Shown: positions 6,448 through 14,289 of the stretch, in pieces
How the letters are laid out: each line of letters starts with the position of its first letter
Position numbering within the stretch: the stretch's first letter is position 1
Assembly (NCBI GenBank): GCA_934503195.1
Contig: CAKSVM010000071.1
Location: forward strand, 1 to 15,576
Reading direction: 5' to 3'
Source: an uncultured Eubacteriales bacterium
Lineage (GTDB): Bacteria; Bacillota; Clostridia; Oscillospirales; CAG-272
Length of the DNA: 15,576 nucleotides
Program-made: the position numbers and the translations under genes
Notes under the pieces: model-generated
What the model was told of the DNA's origin: nothing
What the model saw: the letters and a program-made list of their open reading frames with translations, nothing else
Database searches by the model: none

Positions 6448-7257
6448 TCAGATGCGTTCGATAATTTCCGCGATTGCTCCGTCGTCGCAGTGGCAAACCT
6501 GAATTTTGCAAATTTCTTTCACTCGGTCGATCGCGTTCGCCGGGCAACAGGGAACATCGGCGTGGCGGAGCATATCGAGATCGTTTTCGAAATCTCCGGC
6601 CGCGTAGATTTTCAGATTCTCGGACGCGCGCCCCGAATTGATCAGCAGTTTGCGAAGCCGCATGAGCGCGGTTCCTTTGGTCGCGGATTTGTCGTTGAAT
6701 TCATAAATTTCAGGACAAGATTTTACAAAATCGAAATCATTTGCGTATTCCGCCTCGTACTTCGCGCGTACTTTGTCGAGCGAATCGCAGGGGCCGTCGA
6801 ACGCGATCCGGTACCAGCCGCAGCGCGGAACCTCGTCGACCGGGAGGAAGCCGACGATTTTGTCGGATTTTTCGGTCCATTCAGTTTTTCTAAGGACATA
6901 TTTGCCATTTTTGGAAGAAAGTCTCGCGCTGACGTCGGAAAACTCGGCCGTGACGCGTTTTACAAGTTCCGAAGCGCGGTCGGCATTAAGAAAAATTTCG
7001 TTGTACGCGCGATTTTCGCGGAAATCGTACGCGAACGCGCCGTTGCAGCTGATGCACGGAATGTTCGCGAGAGTCGGCATCAGCGGTTCAAGCTCGGAAC
7101 CCATCATTTCGGGAACGCGTCCGGTCGCCGTCGCGAAAAGTCCGCCGTTTTCCTTAAAATATTCGACCGCGTCGAGGTTGCGCTTGACAAGATGCCCCTC
7201 GGCGTTGAAAAAAGTTCCATCGAGGTCGGTCACGATTGCTATATCGGTAAATTTCAT
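6448..7257 (-). CDS. Cof-type HAD-IIB family phosphatase
   Basis: This 269-residue cytoplasmic hydrolase has the complete HAD motif set. Motif I is DLDGT (11-15) with nucleophile D11 and acid/base D13. Motif II lies at TATGR (43-47). The motif III lysine is K194 in SATKGTAL, and motif IV is GDFENDLDML (221-230). The long insert between motifs II and III is the type IIB cap. These enzymes typically dephosphorylate sugar phosphates, flavin or pyridoxal phosphates, and sequence alone does not give the substrate. The ATG overlaps the rluD stop by one base (TAATG), implying translational coupling. The gene ends 17 bases before the bidirectional terminator. Confidence 0.92.
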   Translation of the reverse strand: MKFTDIAIVTDLDGTFFNAEGHLVKRNLDAVEYFKENGGLFATATGRVPEMMGSELEPLMPTLANIPCISCNGAFAYDFRENRAYNEIFLNADRASELVKRVTAEFSDVSARLSSKNGKYVLRKTEWTEKSDKIVGFLPVDEVPRCGWYRIAFDGPCDSLDKVRAKYEAEYANDFDFVKSCPEIYEFNDKSATKGTALMRLRKLLINSGRASENLKIYAAGDFENDLDMLRHADVPCCPANAIDRVKEICKIQVCHCDDGAIAEIIERI

Positions 7258-8168
7258 TAAGTAAATTCCTTTCGTAAAATTGCTAAAACATTTTCAAAAT
7301 AATCGGGCAGATTTGATTCAAAACGGAGAAATTCTCTAGTCGTCGGGTGGACAAAACCGATCGATTTCGCGTGAAGGCACTGTCCGCCGAGCGCGATTCG
7401 CTGCTCTAACTTTGTATGCCCGCCGCCGTAAGTTTCATCGCCGAAAACCGGATGCCCGAGCGACGACATATGCACGCGGATCTGGTGCGTCCGCCCGGTT
7501 TCGAGCTTCAGCGCGGCGTATGAATAGCCGTGAAATCGCTCTACAATGCTATAATGTGTCCGCGCGGGACGCCCGTTCGACACAATCGCCATCTTTTTCC
7601 GATCTTTCGGTGAGCGTCCGATCGGCGCGTCGATGGTTCCAACGTCATTTTTAGGGTTTCCGACAAGAATTGCGCGATATTCACGTTCAAAACTGTGCGC
7701 TTTGATCTGCTCGGCAAGCGAAATATGCGCTGCGTCGTTCTTCGCGACAATCAAAAGCCCGCTGGTGTTTTTGTCGATTCTATGAACAATTCCGGGGCGA
7801 ATGACACCATTTATTCCCGATAAATCCTTTATATGGAAGAGAAGCGCGTTTACAAGCGTTCCATCGGGGTTTCCGGGCGCGGGATGAACGACCATTCCGC
7901 GCGGTTTATTGACGACGAGCAGGTCGTTGTCCTCGTAAACAATCTCAATCGGAATGTCCTGCGGCTGAGCGTCGGCCGGAATCGGCTCGGGAAGCTCACA
8001 TTCAAGCTCATCTCCGGCGCGGAGCTTGTAATTTTTCGCCGGAACCGCGCCGTTGACCGTCACAAATTCGCCCGAAATTAGCTTCTGCGCCGCCGAACGC
8101 GTGATTTCCTGCCATTCCGCGACGAAAATGTCGATCCGCTTTCCGACATTTATTCCTTCAATTACCAA
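7257..8168 (-). CDS. rluD: RluD/RluA-family 23S rRNA pseudouridine synthase
   Basis: The protein has 303 residues and isomerises uridine to pseudouridine in structured RNA. An S4 RNA-binding domain covers about 8-62 (RIDIFVAEWQEITRSAAQKL). The catalytic domain follows: YEDNDLLVVNKPRGMVVHP (78-96) and HRIDKNTSGLL (129-139), with D132 the expected catalytic aspartate. RTHQIRVHM occurs further on. The start is TTG at 8168 with GAAAGGA about eight bases upstream; the ATG near 8185 is out of frame and hits a stop. Whether it is RluD, RluC-like or another member cannot be settled by sequence; the S4 plus catalytic layout fits RluD or Bacillus YlyB. In Bacillus too the gene follows lspA, which supports the call. 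Confidence 0.93.
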   Translation of the reverse strand: MVIEGINVGKRIDIFVAEWQEITRSAAQKLISGEFVTVNGAVPAKNYKLRAGDELECELPEPIPADAQPQDIPIEIVYEDNDLLVVNKPRGMVVHPAPGNPDGTLVNALLFHIKDLSGINGVIRPGIVHRIDKNTSGLLIVAKNDAAHISLAEQIKAHSFEREYRAILVGNPKNDVGTIDAPIGRSPKDRKKMAIVSNGRPARTHYSIVERFHGYSYAALKLETGRTHQIRVHMSSLGHPVFGDETYGGGHTKLEQRIALGGQCLHAKSIGFVHPTTREFLRFESNLPDYFENVLAILRKEFT

Positions 8169-8185
8169 AATCGATTCCTTTCATT

Positions 8186-8216
8186 AAAAATGTGGCTTGA
8201 AGAACCCCCAAGCCAC
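8186..8216 (-). terminator. Hairpin terminator or attenuator between lspA and rluD
   Basis: Arms 8192-8199 and 8209-8216 pair perfectly over eight bases (GTGGCTTG/CAAGCCAC) around a nine-base loop. On the minus strand the stem is followed by ATTTTTA. The T-run ends only a few bases before the rluD ribosome site (8176-8182). No convincing promoter is seen in the 60-base gap, so rluD probably relies on read-through, making this a partial terminator or attenuator. A T-run (ATTTTTG) on the other strand means it could also act in the plus direction. Confidence 0.75.
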
Positions 8217-8227
8217 TATTTTTGTTA

Positions 8228-8707
8228 TCAAACGGTTTTGCGCTTTTTTTCTTTTATCTCAGAAAGTATCACCCAGAGGATGATCAGCCCCGCGCCGACG
8301 CAGACAAACGAATCCGCGCCGTTGAAAACCGCGAAATTTATCAGCCGGAAGTCGACAAAATCGACGACGTATCCGAGCGCGACCCGGTCGATCATGTTCC
8401 CGATTCCGCCGCCCGCGATGAACGCGAGCCCGGTGAAGAGCAGGGGATCATGATATTTTTTGTACCAACCCATCATAAAAATCAGGATTCCGATGACCGC
8501 GATTGTGGAAGTTGCCATAAAAACCCAACGGTGATTCTTCATCATGCCGAACGCCGCGCCGGTGTTTTCGACATACGTCAGATGTAAAATTCCTTCGATC
8601 AGCGGCTTTGTGGCGATCGGCTTGAGATCCTTCACAGCGAGCTGCTTCGTCCACTGGTCGATCACCACTACAATTGCCGTAATGAGCAGGTAAATTATCC
8701 GTCCCAT
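8228..8707 (-). CDS. lspA: Lipoprotein signal peptidase (signal peptidase II)
   Basis: This integral membrane aspartyl protease removes the signal peptide of lipid-modified prolipoproteins. The 159-residue product has about four hydrophobic spans (about 4-17, 62-80, 90-105, 134-149) and the family motifs VIDQWTK, ENTGAAFG (47-54), GGIGNMIDR (100-108) and FAVFNGADS (125-133). D107 and D132 match the catalytic pair. The chosen ATG at 8705-8707 overlaps the ileS stop as TGATG, with GAGGG just upstream; a start eight codons earlier would extend back into ileS without gain. It is translationally coupled to ileS and is the last gene before the hairpin. Confidence 0.95.
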   Translation of the reverse strand: MGRIIYLLITAIVVVIDQWTKQLAVKDLKPIATKPLIEGILHLTYVENTGAAFGMMKNHRWVFMATSTIAVIGILIFMMGWYKKYHDPLLFTGLAFIAGGGIGNMIDRVALGYVVDFVDFRLINFAVFNGADSFVCVGAGLIILWVILSEIKEKKRKTV

Positions 8708-11532
8708 CAGCCCTCGACGACCGAATGGCAACGGTGGCAGAGGTGCGAGTCGCCGTCTTCAACGACATCTGTCGTGTACTTCCAGCAGCGGTCGCAGCGG
8801 ATTCCGTCGGCGGCCTCGACCTTGACGCCCGAAAGACGTGCGCAGTCGGTGAACGCGCCTTCGTCGGCCTCGCCCTTGACGAGTTCGACGCCCGAAACTA
8901 TGAAAATAGTTTCAAGTTCGTCCTCGCCGAAGCTCTCGAGAACCTTCATAGTTTCATCGTCGGTCGTGTAAACCGAAACTTTCGCGTCGAGCGATTTGCC
9001 GATCAGCTTGTCGGCGCGCGCGACTTCGAGAGCCTTCATGACGTCGTCGCGAAGCTCGAAGAGCGCGTCGTAATGCGCCTCGATTCCGTCGAAATCGAGT
9101 GCCGGATCGTACTGCGGGAGGTCGGAAAGGAACACGCTGCGCTTGTCGTCGGAATCGACGTGTTTCATATAGTGCCAGATTTCTTCGGCAGTGAAAGAAA
9201 GCAGCGGAGCGATCAGGCGGGTCAGCGACGACAGAATCATGTACATCGCGGTCTGCGCCGAGCGGCGTTCCTTCGAGTCGGTCTTCTCGACGTAGAGACG
9301 ATCCTTCGTTATATCGATGTAGAGCTTCGACATATCGATCGTGCAGAAGTTCGAGATCGCCTTGATGATGATGTGGAAATCGTAGCGGTCGTACGCTTCG
9401 ACCGACTCCTTGACGAGGCGGTTGAGACGCGCGAGTGCCCACTTGTCGATGTCGAGCAGCTCGGAAACCGGCAGCATATCGCGGTTCGGATCGAAATCTT
9501 CGTCATTTTTACCGAGATTTGCCATGATAATGCGCGCGGTATTGCGAATTTTGCGGTAAGTTTCGGAAAGCTGCTTGAAGATCGGATCCGAAACGCGGAC
9601 GTCGACCTGATAGTCACTCGAACAAACCCAGAGACGAAGCAGATCCGCGCCGTACTTTTTGATGATTTCCTCGGGCGCGATCGTGTTGCCGAGCGACTTG
9701 TGCATCGCTTTTCCTTCGCCGTCGACCGTCCAGCCGTGTGTCAGAACCTGACGATAGGGCGCGCCCTGTCCCTTCGCGCCGACCGCGGTCAGCAGGGAAG
9801 ACTGGAACCAGCCGCGATACTGATCGGCACCCTCGAGATACAGGTCAGCCGGCCAGTTCATATTGTGCCAATGCGAAAGCTCGCCGTTCTCGAGTACCGC
9901 GAAATGTGTAGAACCCGAATCGAACCAGCCGTCGAGCGTGTCGGTCTCCTTTGTGAAGCCGTGTTCGCAGCCGCAGTTCGGGCACTTGAAGCCGTCTGGG
10001 AGCAGCTCCTCGGCGGTAAGGTCGAACCACGTATTCGAGCCTTTCTCGGCGAAAAGTTTCGAAACTTTTTCTATAGTTTCATCGGTCGCGATCGGCTTGC
10101 CGCACTCGGGGCAGTAGAAGACCGGGATCGGCAGTCCCCAGTGACGCTGACGCGAGATGCACCAGTCGGCACGTTCGTTTATCATCGAAATCATTCGGTC
10201 CTTGCCCCACTCGGGGATCCACTGGACGTCGTCGCAGGCCTTGACCGCCTCGGCGCGGAACGCGTCAACCGAGCAGAACCACTGCGGAGTCGCGCGGAAG
10301 ATGATCGGATGCTTGCAGCGCCAGCAGTGCGGGTAACTATGATTTACCTCTTCGGACGCGAAGAGCGCGCCGGACGACTTCAGATCGTCCAGAATCGCCT
10401 TGTTCGACTCCTCGTAGTACATTCCGGCGAACTTTCCGGCGTCGGAAGTCTGGTATCCGCGGTCGTCGACCGGGACAATTATGTCTATTTTGTAACGGCG
10501 GCAGGTGACGTAGTCGTCGGCACCGAAGCCGGGCGCGGTGTGGACGCAGCCGGTACCCGAATCCATCGTGACGTACTCGGCGCAGACGAGCATACTATCT
10601 CTGTCGAGGAACGGATGCTGAGCCTTCATGTACTCAAAATCCTGACCCTTGAACTCGGCGACCCGCTCGTAATCGGAAATTCCGGCGGCGGCCATCGTCT
10701 TGTCGGCGAGCGCGTCGGCGACGATGTAGGTTTCGCCGTTCGCGGCTTTGACCGCGACATAGGTTTCGCGCGGATGAACGGCGATCGCGAGGTTGCCCGG
10801 GAGCGTCCACGTCGTCGTCGTCCAGATGACGAAATAAGTTTTATCGAGGTCGAGCGACGAGAGCTTTCCGAGATCGTCCTTGACCTTGAACTTTACATAA
10901 ATAGAAGTACACGGGATATCCTGATACTCGATCTCGGCCTCTGCGAGCGCGGTTTCGTCGTGCGGGCACCAGTAAACCGGCTTGAGGCCCTTGTAGATGT
11001 AGCCTTTTTTGTACATTTCACCGAAAACTTTGACCTCACGGGCCTCAAATTTCGGATCCATCGTCAGATAAGGATTATCCCAATCGCCCAGAACGCCGAG
11101 ACGCTTGAAGGACGCCATCTGAATGTTGACGTAATCCTGCGCGAATTTGTGGCAGGCGTCGCGGAATTCCGGAATCGACATTTTCTTTCTGTCGAGCTTC
11201 GACTTCTTGATGATCGCCGACTCGATGGGCATTCCGTGGTTGTCCCAGCCGGGAACGTAGGGCGTGTAGTAGCCCTCCATCGACTTGAATTTGTTGATTA
11301 TGTCCTTGAGAACCTTGTTCATCGCGGTTCCCATGTGTATATTGCCATTCGAGAAAGGCGGACCGTCGTGAAGTATGAAGTGTTTGTGACCTTCGTTACG
11401 CTTTAACATTGCGTGATAAACGTCCTCGTCGGTCCAGACCTTCGCGATTTCCGGCTCGCGCTGAGGGAGATTTGCCCTCATCGAAAAGTCGGTGTTCGGC
11501 AGATTCAGGCTTTTGGAATAGTCCTTTGGCAT
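8707..11532 (-). CDS. ileS: Isoleucyl-tRNA synthetase
   Basis: The 941-residue class I synthetase charges tRNA-Ile with isoleucine. DGPPFSNGNIHMGT (56-69) is the HIGH region, reading HMGT at 66-69. The CP1 editing domain includes TTTTWTLPGNLAIAVHP. WFDSGSTHFAVL and DQYRGWFQSSLL precede the KMSKS region, which reads AMHKS at 609-613. The C-terminal zinc site is C913, C916, C932 and C935. Length and zinc finger fit the ordinary bacterial (type 1) enzyme. ATG 11532 follows AAGGAG ten bases away. Only 18 bases separate it from divIVA, so no T-box lies directly upstream. Both signature motifs differ from textbook form; I believe related Clostridia share this but cannot verify it here. Confidence 0.97.
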   Translation of the reverse strand: MPKDYSKSLNLPNTDFSMRANLPQREPEIAKVWTDEDVYHAMLKRNEGHKHFILHDGPPFSNGNIHMGTAMNKVLKDIINKFKSMEGYYTPYVPGWDNHGMPIESAIIKKSKLDRKKMSIPEFRDACHKFAQDYVNIQMASFKRLGVLGDWDNPYLTMDPKFEAREVKVFGEMYKKGYIYKGLKPVYWCPHDETALAEAEIEYQDIPCTSIYVKFKVKDDLGKLSSLDLDKTYFVIWTTTTWTLPGNLAIAVHPRETYVAVKAANGETYIVADALADKTMAAAGISDYERVAEFKGQDFEYMKAQHPFLDRDSMLVCAEYVTMDSGTGCVHTAPGFGADDYVTCRRYKIDIIVPVDDRGYQTSDAGKFAGMYYEESNKAILDDLKSSGALFASEEVNHSYPHCWRCKHPIIFRATPQWFCSVDAFRAEAVKACDDVQWIPEWGKDRMISMINERADWCISRQRHWGLPIPVFYCPECGKPIATDETIEKVSKLFAEKGSNTWFDLTAEELLPDGFKCPNCGCEHGFTKETDTLDGWFDSGSTHFAVLENGELSHWHNMNWPADLYLEGADQYRGWFQSSLLTAVGAKGQGAPYRQVLTHGWTVDGEGKAMHKSLGNTIAPEEIIKKYGADLLRLWVCSSDYQVDVRVSDPIFKQLSETYRKIRNTARIIMANLGKNDEDFDPNRDMLPVSELLDIDKWALARLNRLVKESVEAYDRYDFHIIIKAISNFCTIDMSKLYIDITKDRLYVEKTDSKERRSAQTAMYMILSSLTRLIAPLLSFTAEEIWHYMKHVDSDDKRSVFLSDLPQYDPALDFDGIEAHYDALFELRDDVMKALEVARADKLIGKSLDAKVSVYTTDDETMKVLESFGEDELETIFIVSGVELVKGEADEGAFTDCARLSGVKVEAADGIRCDRCWKYTTDVVEDGDSHLCHRCHSVVEG

Positions 11533-11550
11533 TGTAATTGTGCTCCTTAA

Positions 11551-12549
11551 TTATTTTTTCTTTTTGTCTTCGTTGAAGAGCAGATCGAAATCGGCCTGCT
11601 TTTTGTCATCTTTTTTGTCTTTTCCGGTCACGGATTTGACAAAATCGAGGTAATTCGCGTCGTCGTCGAGGTCGCTGTCGGGCGTGTTGATCACGTCCTC
11701 CTCCTTGTAGCGTTTGTTCAGCTCCTTAACCGAATCCGAGAGACTGCCCTTCGACGATTTCGAGAGCGGCTCGCGTTCGATAGTCAGCGATTTCGTGTCG
11801 ATTTCGTCGGCGGCTTCCTCGTTGTATTTGTCGAAAGTGACGGTCAGCGAATCGTCATCGGCGGATTTTTTCGTCGATTCAGACGATCCGGCGGGGGTGA
11901 AGGTTATCGTTTCGTCGGCCGGATTCTCGTCGAACGTCGGCTCGTCGGGAGTCGGAGTCTCTTCCGTCGGCTCAGGATTGTTAATCGGCTCAACAACCTC
12001 CTCGTTTCCGGACGGCGCGGCGTAGGCCTCGGCGATGCTGTGCTTGAGCGACGTGACCGCTTCGCGGCGGATTTCGTCGGTGTCGGGAACGTCCGAAACA
12101 TCGACCCCCTCGGTGAGCGTGTCGATGTACTTGATATGCTCGCTGTAACGCTCGAAAAGCTCCTGTTTGAGAGCCAGCGTGTCGTTTTTGAGTGCGATGA
12201 GCGTCGAACGTCCGTCCTCGATCTTCTCGTTGAAGTCGGCAAGAATCGTGTTGCAGCTCGATTTTGCCGAGCGGATGATCGCCTCGGCGCGTTCCTCGGC
12301 GTCGGATTTGATCTTTGAGGCAGCGCGTTTCGCGTCGATCAGCGCGCCGCGGATCGAATCCTCCTCGCCCTTGATTTCGTCGAGCTTGGTGACGGTCGCT
12401 TTGAGCTTGCGTTCGAGTTCGTCGTTTTCGCGGTAGAGTTCGGTGTATTTTCCGATCAGGAATTCGATGTATTCATCGACCTCGACCGGATTGTATCCGC
12501 GCATCGAGCGGGAAAATGTCTTGTTTTTGAGTTCATGCGGTGGCAGCAT
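11551..12549 (-). CDS. divIVA: DivIVA-family cell pole/septum protein with long acidic tail
   Basis: The N-terminal 34 residues (LKNKTFSRSMRGYNPVEVDE) are the DivIVA membrane-curvature domain. Coiled coil follows at about 35-145, with an E/K/A-rich stretch. The protein marks the division septum and poles. From about 183 to the end the chain becomes acidic and low in complexity (Pro/Glu/Asp/Thr/Ser), ending in NEDKKKK, which makes 332 residues, roughly twice the Bacillus protein. I chose ATG 12549 because AAAGGA sits ten bases before it. The ATG at 12567 would add MKGTEK, has no ribosome site and itself contains the AAAGGA. It lies between ylmH and ileS as in Bacillus. Confidence 0.9.
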   Translation of the reverse strand: MLPPHELKNKTFSRSMRGYNPVEVDEYIEFLIGKYTELYRENDELERKLKATVTKLDEIKGEEDSIRGALIDAKRAASKIKSDAEERAEAIIRSAKSSCNTILADFNEKIEDGRSTLIALKNDTLALKQELFERYSEHIKYIDTLTEGVDVSDVPDTDEIRREAVTSLKHSIAEAYAAPSGNEEVVEPINNPEPTEETPTPDEPTFDENPADETITFTPAGSSESTKKSADDDSLTVTFDKYNEEAADEIDTKSLTIEREPLSKSSKGSLSDSVKELNKRYKEEDVINTPDSDLDDDANYLDFVKSVTGKDKKDDKKQADFDLLFNEDKKKK

Positions 12550-12586
12550 CTTTTCCGTTCCTTTCATTATTATATAATACGTGTTT

Positions 12587-13456
12587 TCACGAGTATTTTC
12601 GCGCGATGACGCGGACGCGTCCCTTGCCGGTCAGCTCGTCCGCGCGGTCGATTATGAATTTTCCGCCCCTGACGCGCCCGTCGCGGCGCACCGAAATGAC
12701 GTCGCCCGACGTGACCGGAACGTCAGCGTCGGCCGCTTCGAAATAATTGTGTTCGACAAATCCGCGGCGGATCAGCTCCTTCGCCGTCTCGCGCGAGGTT
12801 TTGACAAGCTCCGAGACGACCGAATCGAGTCTCGCCGACGCGACCGTGCCGGATATGGGCTCAAAGCTCCGCGAAAGTGTGACATTTTCGGGAACTTCAC
12901 AGATTTTCACCTTGTCGCGACCGACTTCGACCAAAGTCGAACGGATGAAATCGGCGATTTTCGGCTCGGCGAAAACGACCGCGTCATTGTCGACAAGCAC
13001 AATGTCGCCGACGTGATCGCGTTCGATTCCGAGTCCCAACAGCGCGCCCATGTAGTCACGGTGCGAAAGCCCGACGTAGCCGCTCGATTTTATGAAAACC
13101 GACGTGATGTGCCGGTCAAGATCATCGACAAGCGTCGAAAGCTCGGCCGGAGAATAGGTTTCCGTGTCAGAATCGGGCAGGGAATAGGCCGAAAATCCGG
13201 GGATCGAGATGAAGATTTTCCGCTCGGCGTCGGGATAGCCGCCCCAAAAGAACGAAATCTGATCCTCGGACGCCAGTTCGGAGCGTTTTACTTTTGTCTC
13301 GTGTCCGAAAGCGGTGAGGATGTAGATTTCGCGCGGCGAAAGAAAGCCCGAAAAGGCGGAAGCTCCGCCCGCGGCGCGGCTTTTTAACTCGTCCGCGCGC
13401 GAGAGGAGCCGACGCTCCTCGTCGGAAAGCACGGACTGTATGTTTGAAAAATTCAT
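12587..13456 (-). CDS. ylmH: YlmH-family S4-domain RNA-binding protein
   Basis: The 289-residue protein matches YlmH: an N-terminal alpha/beta part with FFWGGYPDAERKI (69-81), the conserved GLSHRDYMGALLGLGIERD stretch (129-147), and a C-terminal S4 RNA-binding domain at about 208-265 (ARLDSVVSELVKTSRETA onward). In Firmicutes the gene accompanies divIVA and sepF. Work in Bacillus links YlmH to ribosome-associated quality control, while older work links the cluster to division. The ATG at 13456 comes one base after the yggT stop (TGATATG) with no clear ribosome site, so translation is likely coupled to yggT. An alternative TTG at 13483 would overlap yggT by 26 bases. Confidence 0.9.
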   Translation of the reverse strand: MNFSNIQSVLSDEERRLLSRADELKSRAAGGASAFSGFLSPREIYILTAFGHETKVKRSELASEDQISFFWGGYPDAERKIFISIPGFSAYSLPDSDTETYSPAELSTLVDDLDRHITSVFIKSSGYVGLSHRDYMGALLGLGIERDHVGDIVLVDNDAVVFAEPKIADFIRSTLVEVGRDKVKICEVPENVTLSRSFEPISGTVASARLDSVVSELVKTSRETAKELIRRGFVEHNYFEAADADVPVTSGDVISVRRDGRVRGGKFIIDRADELTGKGRVRVIARKYS

Positions 13457-13457
13457 A

Positions 13458-13730
13458 TCAGATGGGCAGAAGGATCCGTACAATGCTTAAAAGCATGAAC
13501 GAAACGAAGAAGGAAATGTCGATCGGCAGATCGTTTATGCCGTCAAAGCGCGACAAAAGCGCGCGGACGGGGACGATCAGCGGCTCGGTCATGGCGTAGA
13601 GAAAGTTGACGAGATTCGAGTCCTCGTCGATCGGGAGCCACGAGACGACCGCGCGCAGCATCATCAGAAACTGCATCGCGGTGATCAGCAGGCCGACCGT
13701 CTTCATCAGGATGTAAAGAATACTTGTCAA
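13458..13730 (-). CDS. yggT: YggT-family membrane protein
   Basis: The 90-residue protein has two hydrophobic spans (about 8-30 and 70-88) separated by the family loop LRAVVSWLPIDEDSNLVNFLY and TEPLIVPVRALLSRF, typical of YggT/YlmG proteins. The role is poorly defined; the family is tied to membrane organisation, division and, in plants, nucleoid distribution. The start is probably TTG at 13730, with GGAG nine bases upstream. An ATG at codon 9 lacks a ribosome site and would shorten the first span. It sits 22 bases after sepF and one base before ylmH. Confidence 0.92.
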   Translation of the reverse strand: MTSILYILMKTVGLLITAMQFLMMLRAVVSWLPIDEDSNLVNFLYAMTEPLIVPVRALLSRFDGINDLPIDISFFVSFMLLSIVRILLPI

Positions 13731-13752
13731 GCTGCGTATTCTCCGTCAGAAA

Positions 13753-14256
13753 TCAGATGTCGTTCGCGTAGAGGTCGTTGCTGTCCTCGCGGCGTTCTTC
13801 CTTCTTCTTGAGCTGGTCGCCCGAGACGTCGACGTTGCAGGGGGTGATGACGTAGGTGTTGTTGGCGACGCGCTTCAGGTTGCCGTTGATCGAGTAGGTG
13901 ACGCCCGAGAGGAAGTCGAGAAGTCTGCGCGCGGTCTCCTTGTTGGTCTCCTCGAGGTTGAGGACGACGGTGCGGCGGTTGAGCAGGTGGTTTGCGATCT
14001 GCGAGACGTTGTCGTAACGCTCAGGCTTGACGACCTTGAGCTCAAGGTTGCTGCCGCTGACCGACATACCCTGCGGGTCGTTCATCGGGGCCTGATTCTG
14101 ATACTGATCGGGCTGGGGCTGGTACTGCTGGTTACCCTGCGGGTACATATTGTTGTCGTTGAAATCGTTCTGAATCTGCTGAGTGTAGGCGTCCTGCTCG
14201 TCGTAGTCGGGTCCCTCGGGGTTGATGCCGTTCTTAATCTTGTCAAAAAGTCCCAT
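13753..14256 (-). CDS. sepF: Cell division protein SepF
   Basis: SepF anchors and bundles FtsZ at the division site. The N-terminal MGLFDKIKNGI forms the amphipathic membrane-binding helix. A Gln/Asn/Pro-rich disordered linker runs from about 12 to 70. The folded core follows at 72-145, with VVKPERYDNVSQIANHLL and RRTVVLNLEETNKETARRLL; G118 in LSGVTY lies in the conserved dimer/FtsZ-binding region. The tail after 146 is charged. The start has a textbook GGAGGTAAC site. The gene lies between ylmE and yggT, the conserved Firmicutes order, and at 167 residues it is of usual size. Confidence 0.96.
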   Translation of the reverse strand: MGLFDKIKNGINPEGPDYDEQDAYTQQIQNDFNDNNMYPQGNQQYQPQPDQYQNQAPMNDPQGMSVSGSNLELKVVKPERYDNVSQIANHLLNRRTVVLNLEETNKETARRLLDFLSGVTYSINGNLKRVANNTYVITPCNVDVSGDQLKKKEERREDSNDLYANDI

Positions 14257-14289
14257 TTTATGTTACCTCCAAAAAATTACGTGTTAATT

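Noticed and set aside
8894..8913. Inverted repeat GAAACTAT...ATAGTTTC in ileS as a regulatory hairpin
   Set aside because: It lies inside coding sequence with A/T-rich arms and no T-run. It is kept only as a partial relative of the TAGTTYC motif.
10052..10069. 18-base perfect palindrome AAAAGTTTCGAAACTTTT inside ileS
   Set aside because: It codes for ordinary conserved ileS residues, has no T-run or nearby gene start, and I see no second copy.
8725..11406. Open frame of 893 codons on the plus strand, antisense to ileS
   Set aside because: It mirrors ileS, whose identity is certain. Its composition (Arg, Val, Asp and Leu rich with no motif) is what reverse reading of this codon use produces, and no ribosome site or promoter serves it.
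11533..11550. T-box riboswitch before ileS
   Set aside because: Only 18 bases separate divIVA and ileS, which is far too short for a T-box leader, and no T-box consensus is seen.
12568..12579. AT-rich palindrome TATTATATAATA before divIVA as promoter or operator
   Set aside because: A TATAAT can be read, but no -35 box lies 16-18 bases upstream, and the site falls in an 18-37 base operon gap. It could be chance; an internal promoter is not supported.
12587..13483. YlmH starting at TTG 13483
   Set aside because: It would overlap yggT by 26 bases without a ribosome site, whereas ATG 13456 follows the yggT stop by one base and gives the usual N-terminus.
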